Assembly (NCBI RefSeq): GCF_025717005.1
Contig: NZ_JAOVZU010000002.1
Location: 283,480-347,479 of the forward strand
Direction: 5' to 3'
Source: Actinotalea endophytica
Lineage (GTDB): Bacteria; Actinomycetota; Actinomycetes; Actinomycetales; Cellulomonadaceae
Length of the DNA: 64,000 nt
Shown piece by piece: positions 12,203-21,214 of the stretch. Below the pieces are notes generated by a model. It was not told the origin of the DNA. It searched no databases and was given only the letters and a program-made list of their open reading frames with translations. The position numbers were made by a program, and so were the translations under genes. The number at the start of each line of letters is the position of its first letter. Position 1 is the first letter of the stretch.

Positions 12203-13665
12203 GCGTGGCCTACTCCGACGTGCGCGAGCTCAAGGGCCCGCTGCTGGTTGTCGGTGACGTCGACCGGGTCGGGTGGGACGAGTTCGCGACCCTCGAGGTC
12301 GCCGGCGCGCCGGACCGGCACGGCCTGGTGCTCGAGGTCGACGAGGACCTCGCGGTGGTCCAGGTGCTCGAGGGCACCGACGGGCTGTCCCCGGGCGGGG
12401 TCTGGGTGCGGTTCGAGGGGCGCCCGCTGCACGTGCGGGTGGGCACCGACTGGTACGGCAGGGTCTGCAACGGCCGCGGCGAGCCGCTGGACGGCGGACC
12501 TCCGGTGGCCGGGGTGGCCCGGCCGGTGTCCGGCTGGCCGCTCAACCCGACGCACCGCGAGCCGCCGCGTGAGCCCGTGCTCACCGGGGTGTCCGTGCTC
12601 GACACGCTCACCACGCTGGTCCGCGGGCAGAAGCTGCCGATCTTCTCGGTCCCAGGACTGCCGCACCTCGCGCTGGCGACCCAGGTGGCCGGGCGGGCTA
12701 CCACGGCGGGCGAGGGGTTCCGGGTGGTCTTCGCGGGGATGGGCCTCACCCATGCCGACATCGGCTACGTGCGGGACCGGCTCGAGGAGCGCTCCGCGGC
12801 GGGCGAGCTCGTGCTGCTGCTGAACGCGGCGGACGACCCGGTGATCGAGCGGATCCTCACCCCGCGGATCGCGTTGAGCGTCGCCGAGGAGCTCGCGTTC
12901 GGCCACGGCGACGACGTGCTCGTCGTGATGTCGGACATGACGAGCTACGCGGAGGCGGTGCGCGAGGTCGCTGCGGCCCGCCGTGAGATCCCGGCCCGAC
13001 GCGGCTACCCGGGCTACCTCTACTCGGACCTCGCGTCGCTGTACGAACGCTGCGGGCGGATCCACGGCCGGGCGGGCTCGGTCACCGTCGTCCCGGTCCT
13101 CACGATGCCCGGTGGCGACCTCACCCACCCCGTCCCGGACCTCACCGGGTACATCACCGAGGGCCAGGTGGTGCTCGCACCCGAGGTGCACGCCCGCGGC
13201 GTGTACCCCCCGGTCGACGTGCTGTCCTCGCTGTCCCGCCTGATGCGGTCCGGCGCAGGGCCGGGCCGCACCCGGGACGACCACCTCCCGGTCGCTGCGC
13301 AGGTGCTCGCGGCGCTGGCCCGTGCACGCGAGGCGGCCGAGCTCGGCGAGCTGGTCGGGGTGTCGGCGCTGAGCGACACCGACCGCGCGTACCTGGCGTT
13401 CCGCGGCGTCGTCGAGCGGGACCTGTTCGCGCAGACCGACGACGAGGGCAGGTCCCTGGTGGACTCGCTGACCCGCGCGTGGTCGGCGCTCGCGGTGCTG
13501 CCTCGTCGGGAGCTCACCATGCTCTCGGCAGCGATGGTCGCCGAGCACCTGCCGGCGGCGACCGCTCCGCCGGACGACCCGGACGACCCGGACGACCCGG
13601 ACGGCCCGGACGACCCGGACGACACGGACGACGACCGCGCCGGTGACGCCGAGGACGGGCCATGA
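12199..13665 (+). CDS. atpB: V/A-type ATPase regulatory subunit B
   Basis: 488 aa, sharing an ATGA with subunit A. B subunits alternate with A in the head and lack the catalytic P-loop; here the corresponding segment is GQKLPIFSVPGLPHLALATQ. Also present are VFAGMGLTHADIGYVRDRLE, SDMTSYAEAVREVAAARREIP and PDLTGYITEGQVVL, which are family-typical. After the usual end of the domain the protein has an acidic Asp-Asp-Pro tail of about 20 residues encoded by a GACGACCCG repeat (13573-13630). That tail is unusual and is possibly a slippage-prone addition. Confidence 0.97.
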   Translation: MSVAYSDVRELKGPLLVVGDVDRVGWDEFATLEVAGAPDRHGLVLEVDEDLAVVQVLEGTDGLSPGGVWVRFEGRPLHVRVGTDWYGRVCNGRGEPLDGGPPVAGVARPVSGWPLNPTHREPPREPVLTGVSVLDTLTTLVRGQKLPIFSVPGLPHLALATQVAGRATTAGEGFRVVFAGMGLTHADIGYVRDRLEERSAAGELVLLLNAADDPVIERILTPRIALSVAEELAFGHGDDVLVVMSDMTSYAEAVREVAAARREIPARRGYPGYLYSDLASLYERCGRIHGRAGSVTVVPVLTMPGGDLTHPVPDLTGYITEGQVVLAPEVHARGVYPPVDVLSSLSRLMRSGAGPGRTRDDHLPVAAQVLAALARAREAAELGELVGVSALSDTDRAYLAFRGVVERDLFAQTDDEGRSLVDSLTRAWSALAVLPRRELTMLSAAMVAEHLPAATAPPDDPDDPDDPDGPDDPDDTDDDRAGDAEDGP

Positions 13666-14366
13666 CCACCGGCCGTGCTGCACGCGTCCGGCTGCAGCGC
13701 CGGCTCGCGGTCGCGCGCCACGGCGCAGAGCTGCTCGATCGTAAGCGCCGGATCCTCGCCGAGGAGGTCGAGCGGCTCGAGCTGGTCGCGGAGCGCACCG
13801 AGCTGGCCTGGCTGTCCGCCGAGCGTGTCGCACGTACCTGGGGCGACCGCGCCATGGCGCTGGACGGTCCGGTCGGCGTGCGGGCCGCGGCTCCGGTGCC
13901 ACCCGCCCAGGTGGAGGTCGACGTCGCCGCGGCGATGGGCGTGGCGTACCCGGTCGACACGCGGTGCGAGTCGCCGCCCCCACGGGCCACGGGTGGTTCC
14001 TCCGCGGTCGCGATCGCAGCGGGTGCCTACGCCGACGCGCTGGACGCGGCGGTCGCGCACGCCGCAGCCCTGCGCGCGGTCGCCGCGGTCCGGGCCGAGC
14101 TGGTCGCCACCCGGACCAGGCAGCGCGCGGTGGAGCGGCACTGGGTGCCGCGCCTGGAGGGAGAGCTGGCGGACATCGAGCGTGCGCTCGAGGAGCTCGA
14201 GATGGCCGAGGGACTGCGGCTGCGCTGGGCGATGGGTGCCACCGCGGGTGCGTCGGCCGGAGCGTCGTCGGGTGCGCCGCCGGGCCGACCGTCCGGTTCG
14301 CCGGTGCGCGCTGCGGAGGGTGCCCCGGCAGGTGCACCGCCGAACCGACGAGGGGAGGCCAGATGA
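13662..14366 (+). CDS. atpD: V/A-type ATPase subunit D (rotor shaft)
   Basis: 234 aa in an ATGA overlap with B. Subunit D is a long antiparallel coiled coil that turns inside the A3B3 head. Visible signatures are the N-terminal ARVRLQRRLAVARHGAELLDRKRRIL and the C-terminal RAVERHWVPRLEGELADIERALEE. The last 35 residues are an Ala/Gly/Pro-rich tail not found in most homologues. With this gene the set is peripheral stalk, C, I, K, F, E, A, B, D, a complete complex. Confidence 0.93.
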   Translation: MTTGRAARVRLQRRLAVARHGAELLDRKRRILAEEVERLELVAERTELAWLSAERVARTWGDRAMALDGPVGVRAAAPVPPAQVEVDVAAAMGVAYPVDTRCESPPPRATGGSSAVAIAAGAYADALDAAVAHAAALRAVAAVRAELVATRTRQRAVERHWVPRLEGELADIERALEELEMAEGLRLRWAMGATAGASAGASSGAPPGRPSGSPVRAAEGAPAGAPPNRRGEAR

Positions 14367-14839
14367 ACGCCGACCGGCCACCTAGCGTGATGCTCGTCGC
14401 GGTCAACGACTCCGAGGCCGCGTTCGCCGCGGCGGAGGTCGCCGTCTCCTGGGCCGCGGTGCTGGGCGCACGTGTGCACGTCCTCACGGTGATCGAGCCG
14501 TGGGAGCGTGCGCACCACGCCTACGCGACCGACGAGGTGAGCCATCGCGAGGTCCAGCAGCAGGCCGCCCACGCGGCGCTGCACCACGTCACCGCGCTCG
14601 GCGAGGGGGCGGGCGTGCCGGTGACCGGAGCGGTGCGGCACGGCGCGGTGGGCTCGCAGGTGCTCGCGGAGGCGGCGGCCTGCGGGGCCGACCTCGTGGT
14701 GATGGCCCGGGTGTCCCGGCCGGGGCACGCGATGCCCACGGTCGGCTCGGCGACCCTGCGGGTCCTCGAGTTCGCGACCGTCCCGGTCCTCGTGGTGCCC
14801 ACCGAGGTGCCGCCGGGCCGGCCGCACCTGCCGGCATGA
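14363..14839 (+). CDS. Universal stress protein (UspA family)
   Basis: 158 aa, translationally coupled to subunit D by an ATGA overlap, so part of the ATPase operon. It shows the Usp fold pattern: SVMLVAVNDSEAAFAAAEVAV, ARVHVLTVIEP, ACGADLVVMARVSRPG and FATVPVLVVPT. The ATP-binding G-x2-G-x9-G(S/T) motif appears weakened (MARVSRPGHAMPTVGSAT). Usp proteins accompany hypoxia and dormancy responses in actinobacteria, which agrees with the DosR-like boxes in front of the operon. Confidence 0.85.
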   Translation: MNADRPPSVMLVAVNDSEAAFAAAEVAVSWAAVLGARVHVLTVIEPWERAHHAYATDEVSHREVQQQAAHAALHHVTALGEGAGVPVTGAVRHGAVGSQVLAEAAACGADLVVMARVSRPGHAMPTVGSATLRVLEFATVPVLVVPTEVPPGRPHLPA

Positions 14840-14856
14840 GGACCCGGATGAGATCC

Positions 14857-14923
14857 GGCGCGAGAGCCGGCACGAGAACCGGCGCGAGATTCGGCACGAG
14901 AACCGGCACGAGAGCCGGCACGG
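14857..14923. repeat. 12-bp minisatellite
   Basis: Five and a half tandem copies of a 12-bp unit, consensus GGCACGAGAACC, run from 14857 to 14923, with A/G and AA/AG/TT variants between copies. A degenerate copy precedes it at 14845-14856. It lies in the 196-bp gap between the stress-protein and GH31 genes. No hairpin or gene is evident. Confidence 0.8.
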
Positions 14924-15035
14924 CCCGCCGAGTGCGGACCGGTCTGCGGCCGGGAGTGCGGCACCGCACCCCGGGCTACAGTGACGCGGATCGCGCCCGC
15001 ACCGCCGCGGGCACAGCAGGGAGCGAGAGGGAGCC

Positions 15036-17444
15036 ATGACCGTCACGCCTGGACCGCGCCCGTACCCCCTCGCCGACCGGGTGCGTCCCGCAGTCCGGGG
15101 ACTGCGCGCCAGGGTCGGCGAGGAGCACCTCGAGATCGACGCCTGGCGGCACGACGTGGTCCGGGTGCGGTTGAGCCGGGGTGGGGCGTTCGACGAGCAG
15201 CCCAGCCACGCCGTGGTCGCCGAACCGCTCGACGTCGAGGTCGGCACCGAGATCGACGACGCCGGCGCGACCCTCACCACGGCGGCGCTGGTGGTCCGGC
15301 TCGACCTCGACCCGTTCGCGATCACGGTCACCCGGACCGACGGGAGCGTCGTGCTGCGCACCGAGCCGGGGTCGACCTACGCGAGCCGGAACGACGAGTG
15401 GACGAGCCGCAGGGTGCTCGCGCCCGGCGAGGTCTACGGGTTCGGTGAGCGCACCGGGGGCGTCGACCGCCGCGGCCGGGACCTGGTCGACTGGAACCTC
15501 GACGTGCTCAGCCCGGACCGGGCCGAGGAGTTCGAGGCGCGCTGGCCCGCCGACGACCCACGCGCGGACCGGACGTCGACCGCGTTCGACCCGTACTACG
15601 CAGGGATCCCGTTCTGGCAGCACCGCGACTCGGTCACCGGGGCGGTCGCCGGCTCGTTCCTGGACAACCCGTACCGCGTGCGCTTCGACCTCACCGGTGC
15701 GCGCGCGGGCCTCGAGGTCTCCGCGGACGGCGGGCAGTGGTGCGAGTACGTCCTCGCCGGGCCCGCGATGGCCGACGTGATCGAGGCGTACACCTGGCTG
15801 ACCGGCCGGTGCGGCCTCCCGCCGGTCTGGGCGCTCGGGCACCACCAGTGCCGCTGGAAGGCCTACACGCAGGACGAGGTCGTCGCGCTCGCGGACCGGA
15901 TGCGCGAGGCCGACGTGCCGTGCGACGTGTTCTGGCTGGACATCGACCACATGCGTGGGTACCGCGTCTTCACCTGGGACCCCGTCGCGTTCCCCGACCC
16001 GAAGGCCCTGTCCGCGGACCTCGCCGCCCGTGGTGCGCGGCTGATCACGATCGTCGACCCGGGCATCAAGCACGACCCGGACTGGGAGGTCTACGTCGAC
16101 GCGCTCTCCCGTGACCTGCTCTGCCGCACCGAGGGCGGCGACGTGTACCTCGGTGAGGTCTGGCCGGGCGAGACCGCGTTCCCGGACTTCGCCACCCCCG
16201 AGGCTCGTGCCTGGTGGGGCGAGCTCAACGCCGCGCACGTCGCGTCCGGGATCGCCGGGATCTGGAACGACATGAACGAGCCGGCGACCGGTGTGGTGCC
16301 GCCGGACCGGATGCGGTTCGACCACGCGCGCGCCTCGCACGAGCGCTTCCACAACCAGTACGCGCTGCTGATGGCGATGGGCACCGTCGAGGGGTTGCGC
16401 ACCACCCACCCCGACCTGCGCACGTTCGTGCTGACCCGTTCGGGGTTCGCCGGCATCCAGCGCTACGCCGCCACGTGGACCGGCGACAACTTCGCGACCT
16501 GGGACTTCCTGGCCCAGTCCATCCCGATGTCGACCGGGCTTGGGCTGTCCGGCCAGCCGTTCGTCGGCTCGGACATCGGCGGCTTCATGGGGGAGACCAC
16601 ACCCGAGCTGTTCACCCGGTGGATGCAGTACGGCATGCTCACGCCGTTCGCGCGGAACCACCAGATGACCGGGCAGCCCGACCAGTACCCCTGGTCGTTC
16701 GGGCCGGACGTGCTCGACCGGGTCCGCGCTGCGGTGCGGTTGCGCTACCGGCTGCTGCCCTACCTCTACGCGGCGTTCGTGGAGGCGTCGCTGACCGGGA
16801 TGCCGGTGCAGCGGGCGATGGTGCTCGCCGACCAGTCCGACCCGTCGCTCGCCGCGGTCGACGACGCCTACCTGCTCGGCCCGAACCTGCTGGTGGCTCC
16901 CGTGGTCGCGCCGGGCGTGACCGAGCGTGAGGTTCGGCTCCCGGCCGGCCGGTGGTACGACTGGCACACGCACGACTGGTACGAGGGTGGGCGCTCCGTC
17001 GTGGTGCCGGCACCGGCCGACCACATCCCACTGCTGGTGCGCGCGGGCGCGGTGATCCCGATGTGGGCCGAGGCGCCGGCCTCCGCAGACGGGCACCAGC
17101 CGAAGGCCGTCGAGCTGCACCTCGTGGTGCCGGGCTCCGAGCCCGGCGCGCCCGCCGTGGTCTCGATGCTCCAGGAGGACGACGGTGTCTCCACGGCGGC
17201 GCTCGGTGGTGCGCTGGTGCGCACGACGTTCACCACGACCCGCGACGCCGGGCTCGTCACCGTCGCGGCCGCCGTGGACGGCGAGGGCTACCCGGAGCAC
17301 CGCCGCACCACGTTCCGACTCGTCGTGCACGGCGCAGACCCGGTCGCGGTGCGATGCGACCGGCTACCGGTCGAGCGCGACGGCGACGGCTGGCTGCTAC
17401 CCACCGGAACCGAGCCGTTCGAGGTCGAGGTGCTGCTCGGCTGA
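15036..17444 (+). CDS. Glycoside hydrolase family 31 (alpha-glucosidase-like)
   Basis: 802 aa with no signal peptide, so probably cytoplasmic. ATG 15036 follows AGGGAG. The domain order is that of GH31: an N-terminal beta-sandwich (about 1-230), a TIM barrel with the nucleophile motif GIWNDMNEP (Asp near 412), the GDNFATWDFL region containing the acid/base Asp, and SGQPFVGSDIGGFMG. C-terminal beta domains follow (LVAPVVAPGVTEREVRLPAGRWYDW). GH31 enzymes release alpha-linked glucose, or xylose in some members, from oligosaccharides; the motifs fit an alpha-glucosidase. It stands alone between the ATPase operon and the riboswitch-controlled GH26 gene. Confidence 0.92.
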   Translation: MTVTPGPRPYPLADRVRPAVRGLRARVGEEHLEIDAWRHDVVRVRLSRGGAFDEQPSHAVVAEPLDVEVGTEIDDAGATLTTAALVVRLDLDPFAITVTRTDGSVVLRTEPGSTYASRNDEWTSRRVLAPGEVYGFGERTGGVDRRGRDLVDWNLDVLSPDRAEEFEARWPADDPRADRTSTAFDPYYAGIPFWQHRDSVTGAVAGSFLDNPYRVRFDLTGARAGLEVSADGGQWCEYVLAGPAMADVIEAYTWLTGRCGLPPVWALGHHQCRWKAYTQDEVVALADRMREADVPCDVFWLDIDHMRGYRVFTWDPVAFPDPKALSADLAARGARLITIVDPGIKHDPDWEVYVDALSRDLLCRTEGGDVYLGEVWPGETAFPDFATPEARAWWGELNAAHVASGIAGIWNDMNEPATGVVPPDRMRFDHARASHERFHNQYALLMAMGTVEGLRTTHPDLRTFVLTRSGFAGIQRYAATWTGDNFATWDFLAQSIPMSTGLGLSGQPFVGSDIGGFMGETTPELFTRWMQYGMLTPFARNHQMTGQPDQYPWSFGPDVLDRVRAAVRLRYRLLPYLYAAFVEASLTGMPVQRAMVLADQSDPSLAAVDDAYLLGPNLLVAPVVAPGVTEREVRLPAGRWYDWHTHDWYEGGRSVVVPAPADHIPLLVRAGAVIPMWAEAPASADGHQPKAVELHLVVPGSEPGAPAVVSMLQEDDGVSTAALGGALVRTTFTTTRDAGLVTVAAAVDGEGYPEHRRTTFRLVVHGADPVAVRCDRLPVERDGDGWLLPTGTEPFEVEVLLG

Positions 17445-17498
17445 CCGGCCGCGATCGAGGCGCGCGCGGGATCGGGGACCGCAGGCCCTTGCGCCGGA

Positions 17499-17514
17499 TC
17501 ACCCGAACGGGTGA
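17499..17514. promoter_or_regulatory. 16-bp perfect palindrome upstream of the riboswitch
   Basis: TCACCCGAACGGGTGA is a perfect inverted repeat 9 bp before the riboswitch. A copy matching at 13 of 16 positions (TCGCCCGGACGGATGA) lies at 26862-26877, 34 bp upstream of the HD-GYP gene. The half-sites resemble those bound by the c-di-GMP-responsive regulator BldD, but the spacing differs, so the binding protein is unknown. Confidence 0.4.
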
Positions 17515-17523
17515 GGCTGTCAT

Positions 17524-17609
17524 CCGTCAGCGACAAGAGCACACCTGCCGCAAGGCAGGGCCGCAAAGCCATGGAGCCCTCAGGGGCCCGCCAGGCTGCC
17601 GAACGACGG
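17524..17609 (+). promoter_or_regulatory. c-di-GMP-I (GEMM) riboswitch
   Basis: An 86-nt leader element matches the GEMM-I consensus. P1 is formed by CCGTC (17524-17528) and GACGG (17605-17609). P2 is CCTGCC-GCAA-GGCAGG (17544-17559) with the GNRA tetraloop. Then come the invariant CGCAAAGCC (17562-17570) and, on the 3' side of P3, AGGCTGCCGAA. The 3' strand of P1 runs into the GGGGG ribosome-binding site at 17608-17612, 6 bp before the GTG start of the GH26 gene. A ligand-stabilised P1 could therefore hide the ribosome-binding site and turn translation down. That direction is inference; the motif match is direct. Confidence 0.88.
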
Positions 17610-17618
17610 GGGCACATC

Positions 17619-19586
17619 GTGCGTCATCTCTCCTTCTCCGCACGCCGGGCGCGCACCGCGCGGCGTGCGCGTCCCGACACCGGTCCCGCGCCCGCACTCC
17701 GGCGCGCGGGCGGCCTGGTGATCGGGCTCGTGACCGCGCTCGTGGCCGGGCTCGTGCCCGCGGCCGGAGCGGCCGCCGCCACGGGCACGGGCGCCGCGCG
17801 GACCACGGTGCCGTCGGCCGTCACCGCCGCGGCCGCCGACAACGCGTGGGCGGTGGACGCACTCACTCCCGACCAGGGAGTCCTGGTCGGCGCGTCGGTG
17901 AGCCGGCAGGGCTTCGCCACCACCTCCGACGCGGTCGACGCGTTCGAGCAGAGCATCGGGCGCAAGCTCGACCTGCAGCGCTGGTACGCGCTGTGGGACC
18001 AGGACCTCACCACCAGCCCGGTCGCCGAGGCCGTGCGCCGCGGCCGCACCCCGGTGCTGTCGATCTCGACCAAGCGGGTCTCCGGCAGCGCGCTCGGCTG
18101 GGCCGACGTGGCGTCGGGGTCGCAGGACGCGCGGATCCGCGAGATCGCGGCCCAGGTCGCCTCGTTCGACGTGCCGATCTTCCTGACCTTCTCCCACGAG
18201 CCGGACTACACGGTGCGGGGGACGCCCGCGGAGTTCCGGGCGGCCTGGCGCCGGTTCGTGCAGGTGTTCGCCGAGCAGCAGGTGACGAACGTGGTGTGGA
18301 CCTGGATCGTCGCGCCGACGCCGTTCGCCCCGAACCCGTCGACCGCGAGCGCCGACGAGCTGTGGCCCGGCGACGACGTGGTCGACTGGGTCGGCGTCGA
18401 CGCGTACAACTGGGCCGGTTGCCGGGGCTCGTCCGGGCCGCAGTCCTGGCGGTCGCTGGCCGACGGTGCGGCCGGGGCGCGGGACTTCGCGCGTGCGCAC
18501 GGCAAGCCGCTGATGCTCGCCGAGTACGGCTCGGTCGAGGACGCCGAGCAGCCCGGGCGGAAGGCCACCTGGCTGACCGAGGCGATGGACACCGCTCTGG
18601 CCTGGCCCGAGCTCAAGGCGGTCCTGTACTTCCACCACGACGGCAGCTGCCCGTGGTGGGTCGACTCCTCGACCTCGGCGTTGAGCGCGTTCAAGGGCGC
18701 CGCCGCGCAGCCGGGCGCCCACACCCGGACCACGGCGCTGCTCACGGCGGACCACACCTCCGGCGCCGGATCGCTCGCCGTGACGTTCAACGGTGAGCTC
18801 AGCGCCGGCGTCGGCGGCACCGCGGGCGGCGCCGTGGGCTCCTGGACGCTCGAGTTCGGCGACGGCCGGAGCTACACGAGCACCGGCCACCTGCCGCACG
18901 CCTGGGTGCACACCTACGGCGCCGGCGAGTACACCGCGACGCTCACCGTGCGCGGCACGGACGGCTCGACCGCCGAGGACCGGCGCACCATCACGGTGGC
19001 GGACCTGCCGGACACCCGGATCGAGGTGAAGGACGTCACCACGTCGACGGCCGAGCTCTACGCGTACGCCGACCTGCACGGTGTGCCCGGGACGGTGCGC
19101 TTCGAGTGGGGGACGACGCCGAACTACGGGAACTGGGGTGACGTGCTCGACGTCCCCGCGGTCTCCTACGAGAAGACCGTGAGCCAGCACGCGAGCGGTC
19201 TGCGGACGGGCACGGTGTACTACGTCCGGGCGACGACCCGCTCCGCGGCGGGTACGACGGTCACCACCGGCACGTTCGAGACCGCCGGACCGCCGACGAT
19301 CTCCCGCCAGTACACCGCGTCGTCGACCTCGACCGGCACGACGTTCAAGGGGCAGGTGCACCCGCACCGCCTGGCGACCACGGCCTGGGTGGAGTGGGGC
19401 ACGACCCCGCAGCTCGGCCGGCGGTCCCCGGTCACCGAGCTCCCCGGGGTGACCTACGAGAAGACCGTCTCGAGCGGCCGCATCGACGGGCTCACGCCAC
19501 GTGGCACCTACTACTACCGGGTGGTCGCCACGAACTCGGCCGGGACCGTGTACGGCCCGATCCAGTCCAAGACGCTGCCGGGCTGA
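17619..19586 (+). CDS. Secreted GH26 glycosidase (beta-mannanase-like) with PKD and fibronectin-like domains
   Basis: 655 aa from GTG 17619, just after the riboswitch. Sec signal: an Arg-rich N-terminus, a hydrophobic stretch (VIGLVTALVAGLVPA) and AAAATG. The catalytic domain (about 75-370) has family 26 features: FLTFSHEP (acid/base Glu194) and MLAEYGS (nucleophile Glu302). A PKD-like domain (about 370-465, FGDGRSYTSTGHLPHAWVHTY) follows, then two related Fn3-like domains beginning near IEVKDVTTST and YTASSTSTGT that share FEWGTTPNYG/VEWGTTPQLG. Family 26 includes mannanases and exopolysaccharide-acting enzymes. Control by c-di-GMP suggests action on a biofilm or cell-surface polysaccharide rather than diet, but the substrate is not proven. 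Confidence 0.85.
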   Translation: MRHLSFSARRARTARRARPDTGPAPALRRAGGLVIGLVTALVAGLVPAAGAAAATGTGAARTTVPSAVTAAAADNAWAVDALTPDQGVLVGASVSRQGFATTSDAVDAFEQSIGRKLDLQRWYALWDQDLTTSPVAEAVRRGRTPVLSISTKRVSGSALGWADVASGSQDARIREIAAQVASFDVPIFLTFSHEPDYTVRGTPAEFRAAWRRFVQVFAEQQVTNVVWTWIVAPTPFAPNPSTASADELWPGDDVVDWVGVDAYNWAGCRGSSGPQSWRSLADGAAGARDFARAHGKPLMLAEYGSVEDAEQPGRKATWLTEAMDTALAWPELKAVLYFHHDGSCPWWVDSSTSALSAFKGAAAQPGAHTRTTALLTADHTSGAGSLAVTFNGELSAGVGGTAGGAVGSWTLEFGDGRSYTSTGHLPHAWVHTYGAGEYTATLTVRGTDGSTAEDRRTITVADLPDTRIEVKDVTTSTAELYAYADLHGVPGTVRFEWGTTPNYGNWGDVLDVPAVSYEKTVSQHASGLRTGTVYYVRATTRSAAGTTVTTGTFETAGPPTISRQYTASSTSTGTTFKGQVHPHRLATTAWVEWGTTPQLGRRSPVTELPGVTYEKTVSSGRIDGLTPRGTYYYRVVATNSAGTVYGPIQSKTLPG

Positions 19587-19644
19587 GCCCCGCGGGGGTG
19601 TGCGTCCGGACGGCCCGCGGAGCCCGGGCCGTCCGGCTCAGCCC
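19580..19644. terminator. Nested bidirectional terminator
   Basis: The inner stem CCGGACGGCCCG (19606-19617) pairs with 19625-19636 around a 7-nt loop. An outer pair GGGCTGAGCC/GGCTCAGCCC (19580-19589, 19635-19644) overlaps both stop codons of the convergent GH26 and GH13 genes. Confidence 0.8.
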
Positions 19645-21134
19645 AGGAGAGTGCCGACGTCGAGCAGTCGGTCGCAGCTGCGGTGCCCCTCCGGCGCGGA
19701 GACGCGGACGCGCGCGGTGTGCTCGGAGAGGTCGGCGTCCAGCTCGGCGCTGTGCTCGCCCGCACGCCAGGTCAGCACGAGCCGCGAGCCCTCGCCGGCG
19801 ACCGAGCAGGCACCGGTGAACGCCCGGTGCGAGCGCAGCCGGAGCAGCGCGAGCTGGGCGGCGACCACGGGCCGGTCGAGGGCGGCGCTGACCTCCTCGT
19901 CGGTGTAGTGGTGGCGGTTGATGTCCCGGCCCACCCCGGTGCGGTCCAGCAGCTCCATGTCGTTCGCGCCCGCGAGCAGCCCGACGTAGTAGACCTGCGC
20001 GATGCCGGGCGTGAAGACCTGGATCGCGCGGGCCAGCAGGTACGCGTCGTCGTCGCAGCCCAGCGCCGAGTAGTACGTGCAGTTGACCTGGTAGATGTCG
20101 AGGTTGGACGCCGCCCACCCGCTCGCCCGGCGAGACTCGTCACCCGAGCGGGTGTGGATGCCTTCGACGAGCGCGTCGACCTGGTCGGGTTCGAGCAGGC
20201 CGGGCGCGTGGTCACCCATCTGGTCCGCGCCGACGTCGATCACGCCGATGCCGTCGTGGGTGTCCAGCACCGTGACCGCGTTGGCCGGCCGGATCTCCAG
20301 CCAGTGCCGCAGCGCGTCGCCGTCGCCGGTGTACAGGGCGTGCAGGACCAGCGGCGGCAGCGCGAAGTCGTAGACCAGGTCCACCCGCTCGGCGACCGCG
20401 ATCTGGCGCCGGTAGTGGGCGTGGATCTCGACCAGGACGTCGGCGCCGCGCTCGCGGGCCTGGGCGGTGAGCCGGTCGATGAACGCGAAGGTGTGCTCGG
20501 TCATGAAGGAGGACGTGCCGGCGTGCTTCACCGCGTAGCCGACGGCGTCGAGGCGCAGCATCCGCACCCCACCGCCGACGAGGGCGTCCAGCACGTGGTC
20601 GAGGTGTTCGCGCCCCGCGGGGGAGTCGACGTTCACGTCGATCTGCTGCGGTGTGAACGTGGTCCAGACCAGTCGCTTGGCGCCGCCGAGGGTCATCGGC
20701 GTGAACGGCAGCCCGGGCCGTGGCCGGTAGATGCCGACGAGCTCGTGCTCGTCGGCGCCGTCGGGGTAGACGTCCGACATGGTGAGGAACATCCCGGCGT
20801 AGGGCGACGCGTCCCCGCGGGCCACGACGTCGCGGAACTCCGCGGAGTCGGCCGACACGTGGTTGACGATCAGGTCCGCCATCACGGTGTGCGTCGAGGC
20901 GAGGTCCCGCACGTCGTCCCAGGTGCCGAGCCGTGGGTCGACCGCGGCGTGGTCCACCGGGTCGAACCCCGCGTCGGCGCCGTCGAAGGGCGTGAAGAAG
21001 GGCAGCACGTGCACGCCGTCCACCACGCCCGCGAGCGGGCCGCGCAGGAGTCGTGCGAGCCCGGGGATCGAGCCCCCGAGACGGTCGGCGTAGGCGATCA
21101 GCTGGACCGCCGTCGGGCTGCTGGCTCGCGTCAT
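19638..21134 (-). CDS. GH13 sucrose phosphorylase-like enzyme
   Basis: 498 aa. ATG 21134 follows ACGAGGAG. The protein fits subfamily GH13_18: GVHVLPFFTPFDGADAGFDP near the start, MADLIVNHVS, the nucleophile in GGGVRMLRLDAVGYA, the general acid in DVLVEIHAHYR, and VLDTHDGIGVIDV. Length equals that of sucrose phosphorylases (about 490-505 aa). These cytoplasmic enzymes split sucrose with phosphate to glucose-1-phosphate and fructose; close relatives act on sucrose-6-phosphate, glucosylglycerol or glucosylglycerate, so the acceptor is not certain. A fructose PTS lies at the other end of the window but is not linked. Confidence 0.85.
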   Translation of the reverse strand: MTRASSPTAVQLIAYADRLGGSIPGLARLLRGPLAGVVDGVHVLPFFTPFDGADAGFDPVDHAAVDPRLGTWDDVRDLASTHTVMADLIVNHVSADSAEFRDVVARGDASPYAGMFLTMSDVYPDGADEHELVGIYRPRPGLPFTPMTLGGAKRLVWTTFTPQQIDVNVDSPAGREHLDHVLDALVGGGVRMLRLDAVGYAVKHAGTSSFMTEHTFAFIDRLTAQARERGADVLVEIHAHYRRQIAVAERVDLVYDFALPPLVLHALYTGDGDALRHWLEIRPANAVTVLDTHDGIGVIDVGADQMGDHAPGLLEPDQVDALVEGIHTRSGDESRRASGWAASNLDIYQVNCTYYSALGCDDDAYLLARAIQVFTPGIAQVYYVGLLAGANDMELLDRTGVGRDINRHHYTDEEVSAALDRPVVAAQLALLRLRSHRAFTGACSVAGEGSRLVLTWRAGEHSAELDADLSEHTARVRVSAPEGHRSCDRLLDVGTLLG

Positions 21135-21214
21135 CGGGACCACTCCTCGTGCTGCCTGGTTCTCACGATGCCACCGGGAGGCCCGGGTCGGGGTCGAGAG
21201 GGCAGGATGGATCC

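Noticed and set aside
14857-14923. Possible CRISPR-like array
   Set aside because: Units are 12 bp and directly adjacent, with no spacers and no cas genes nearby. It is a minisatellite.
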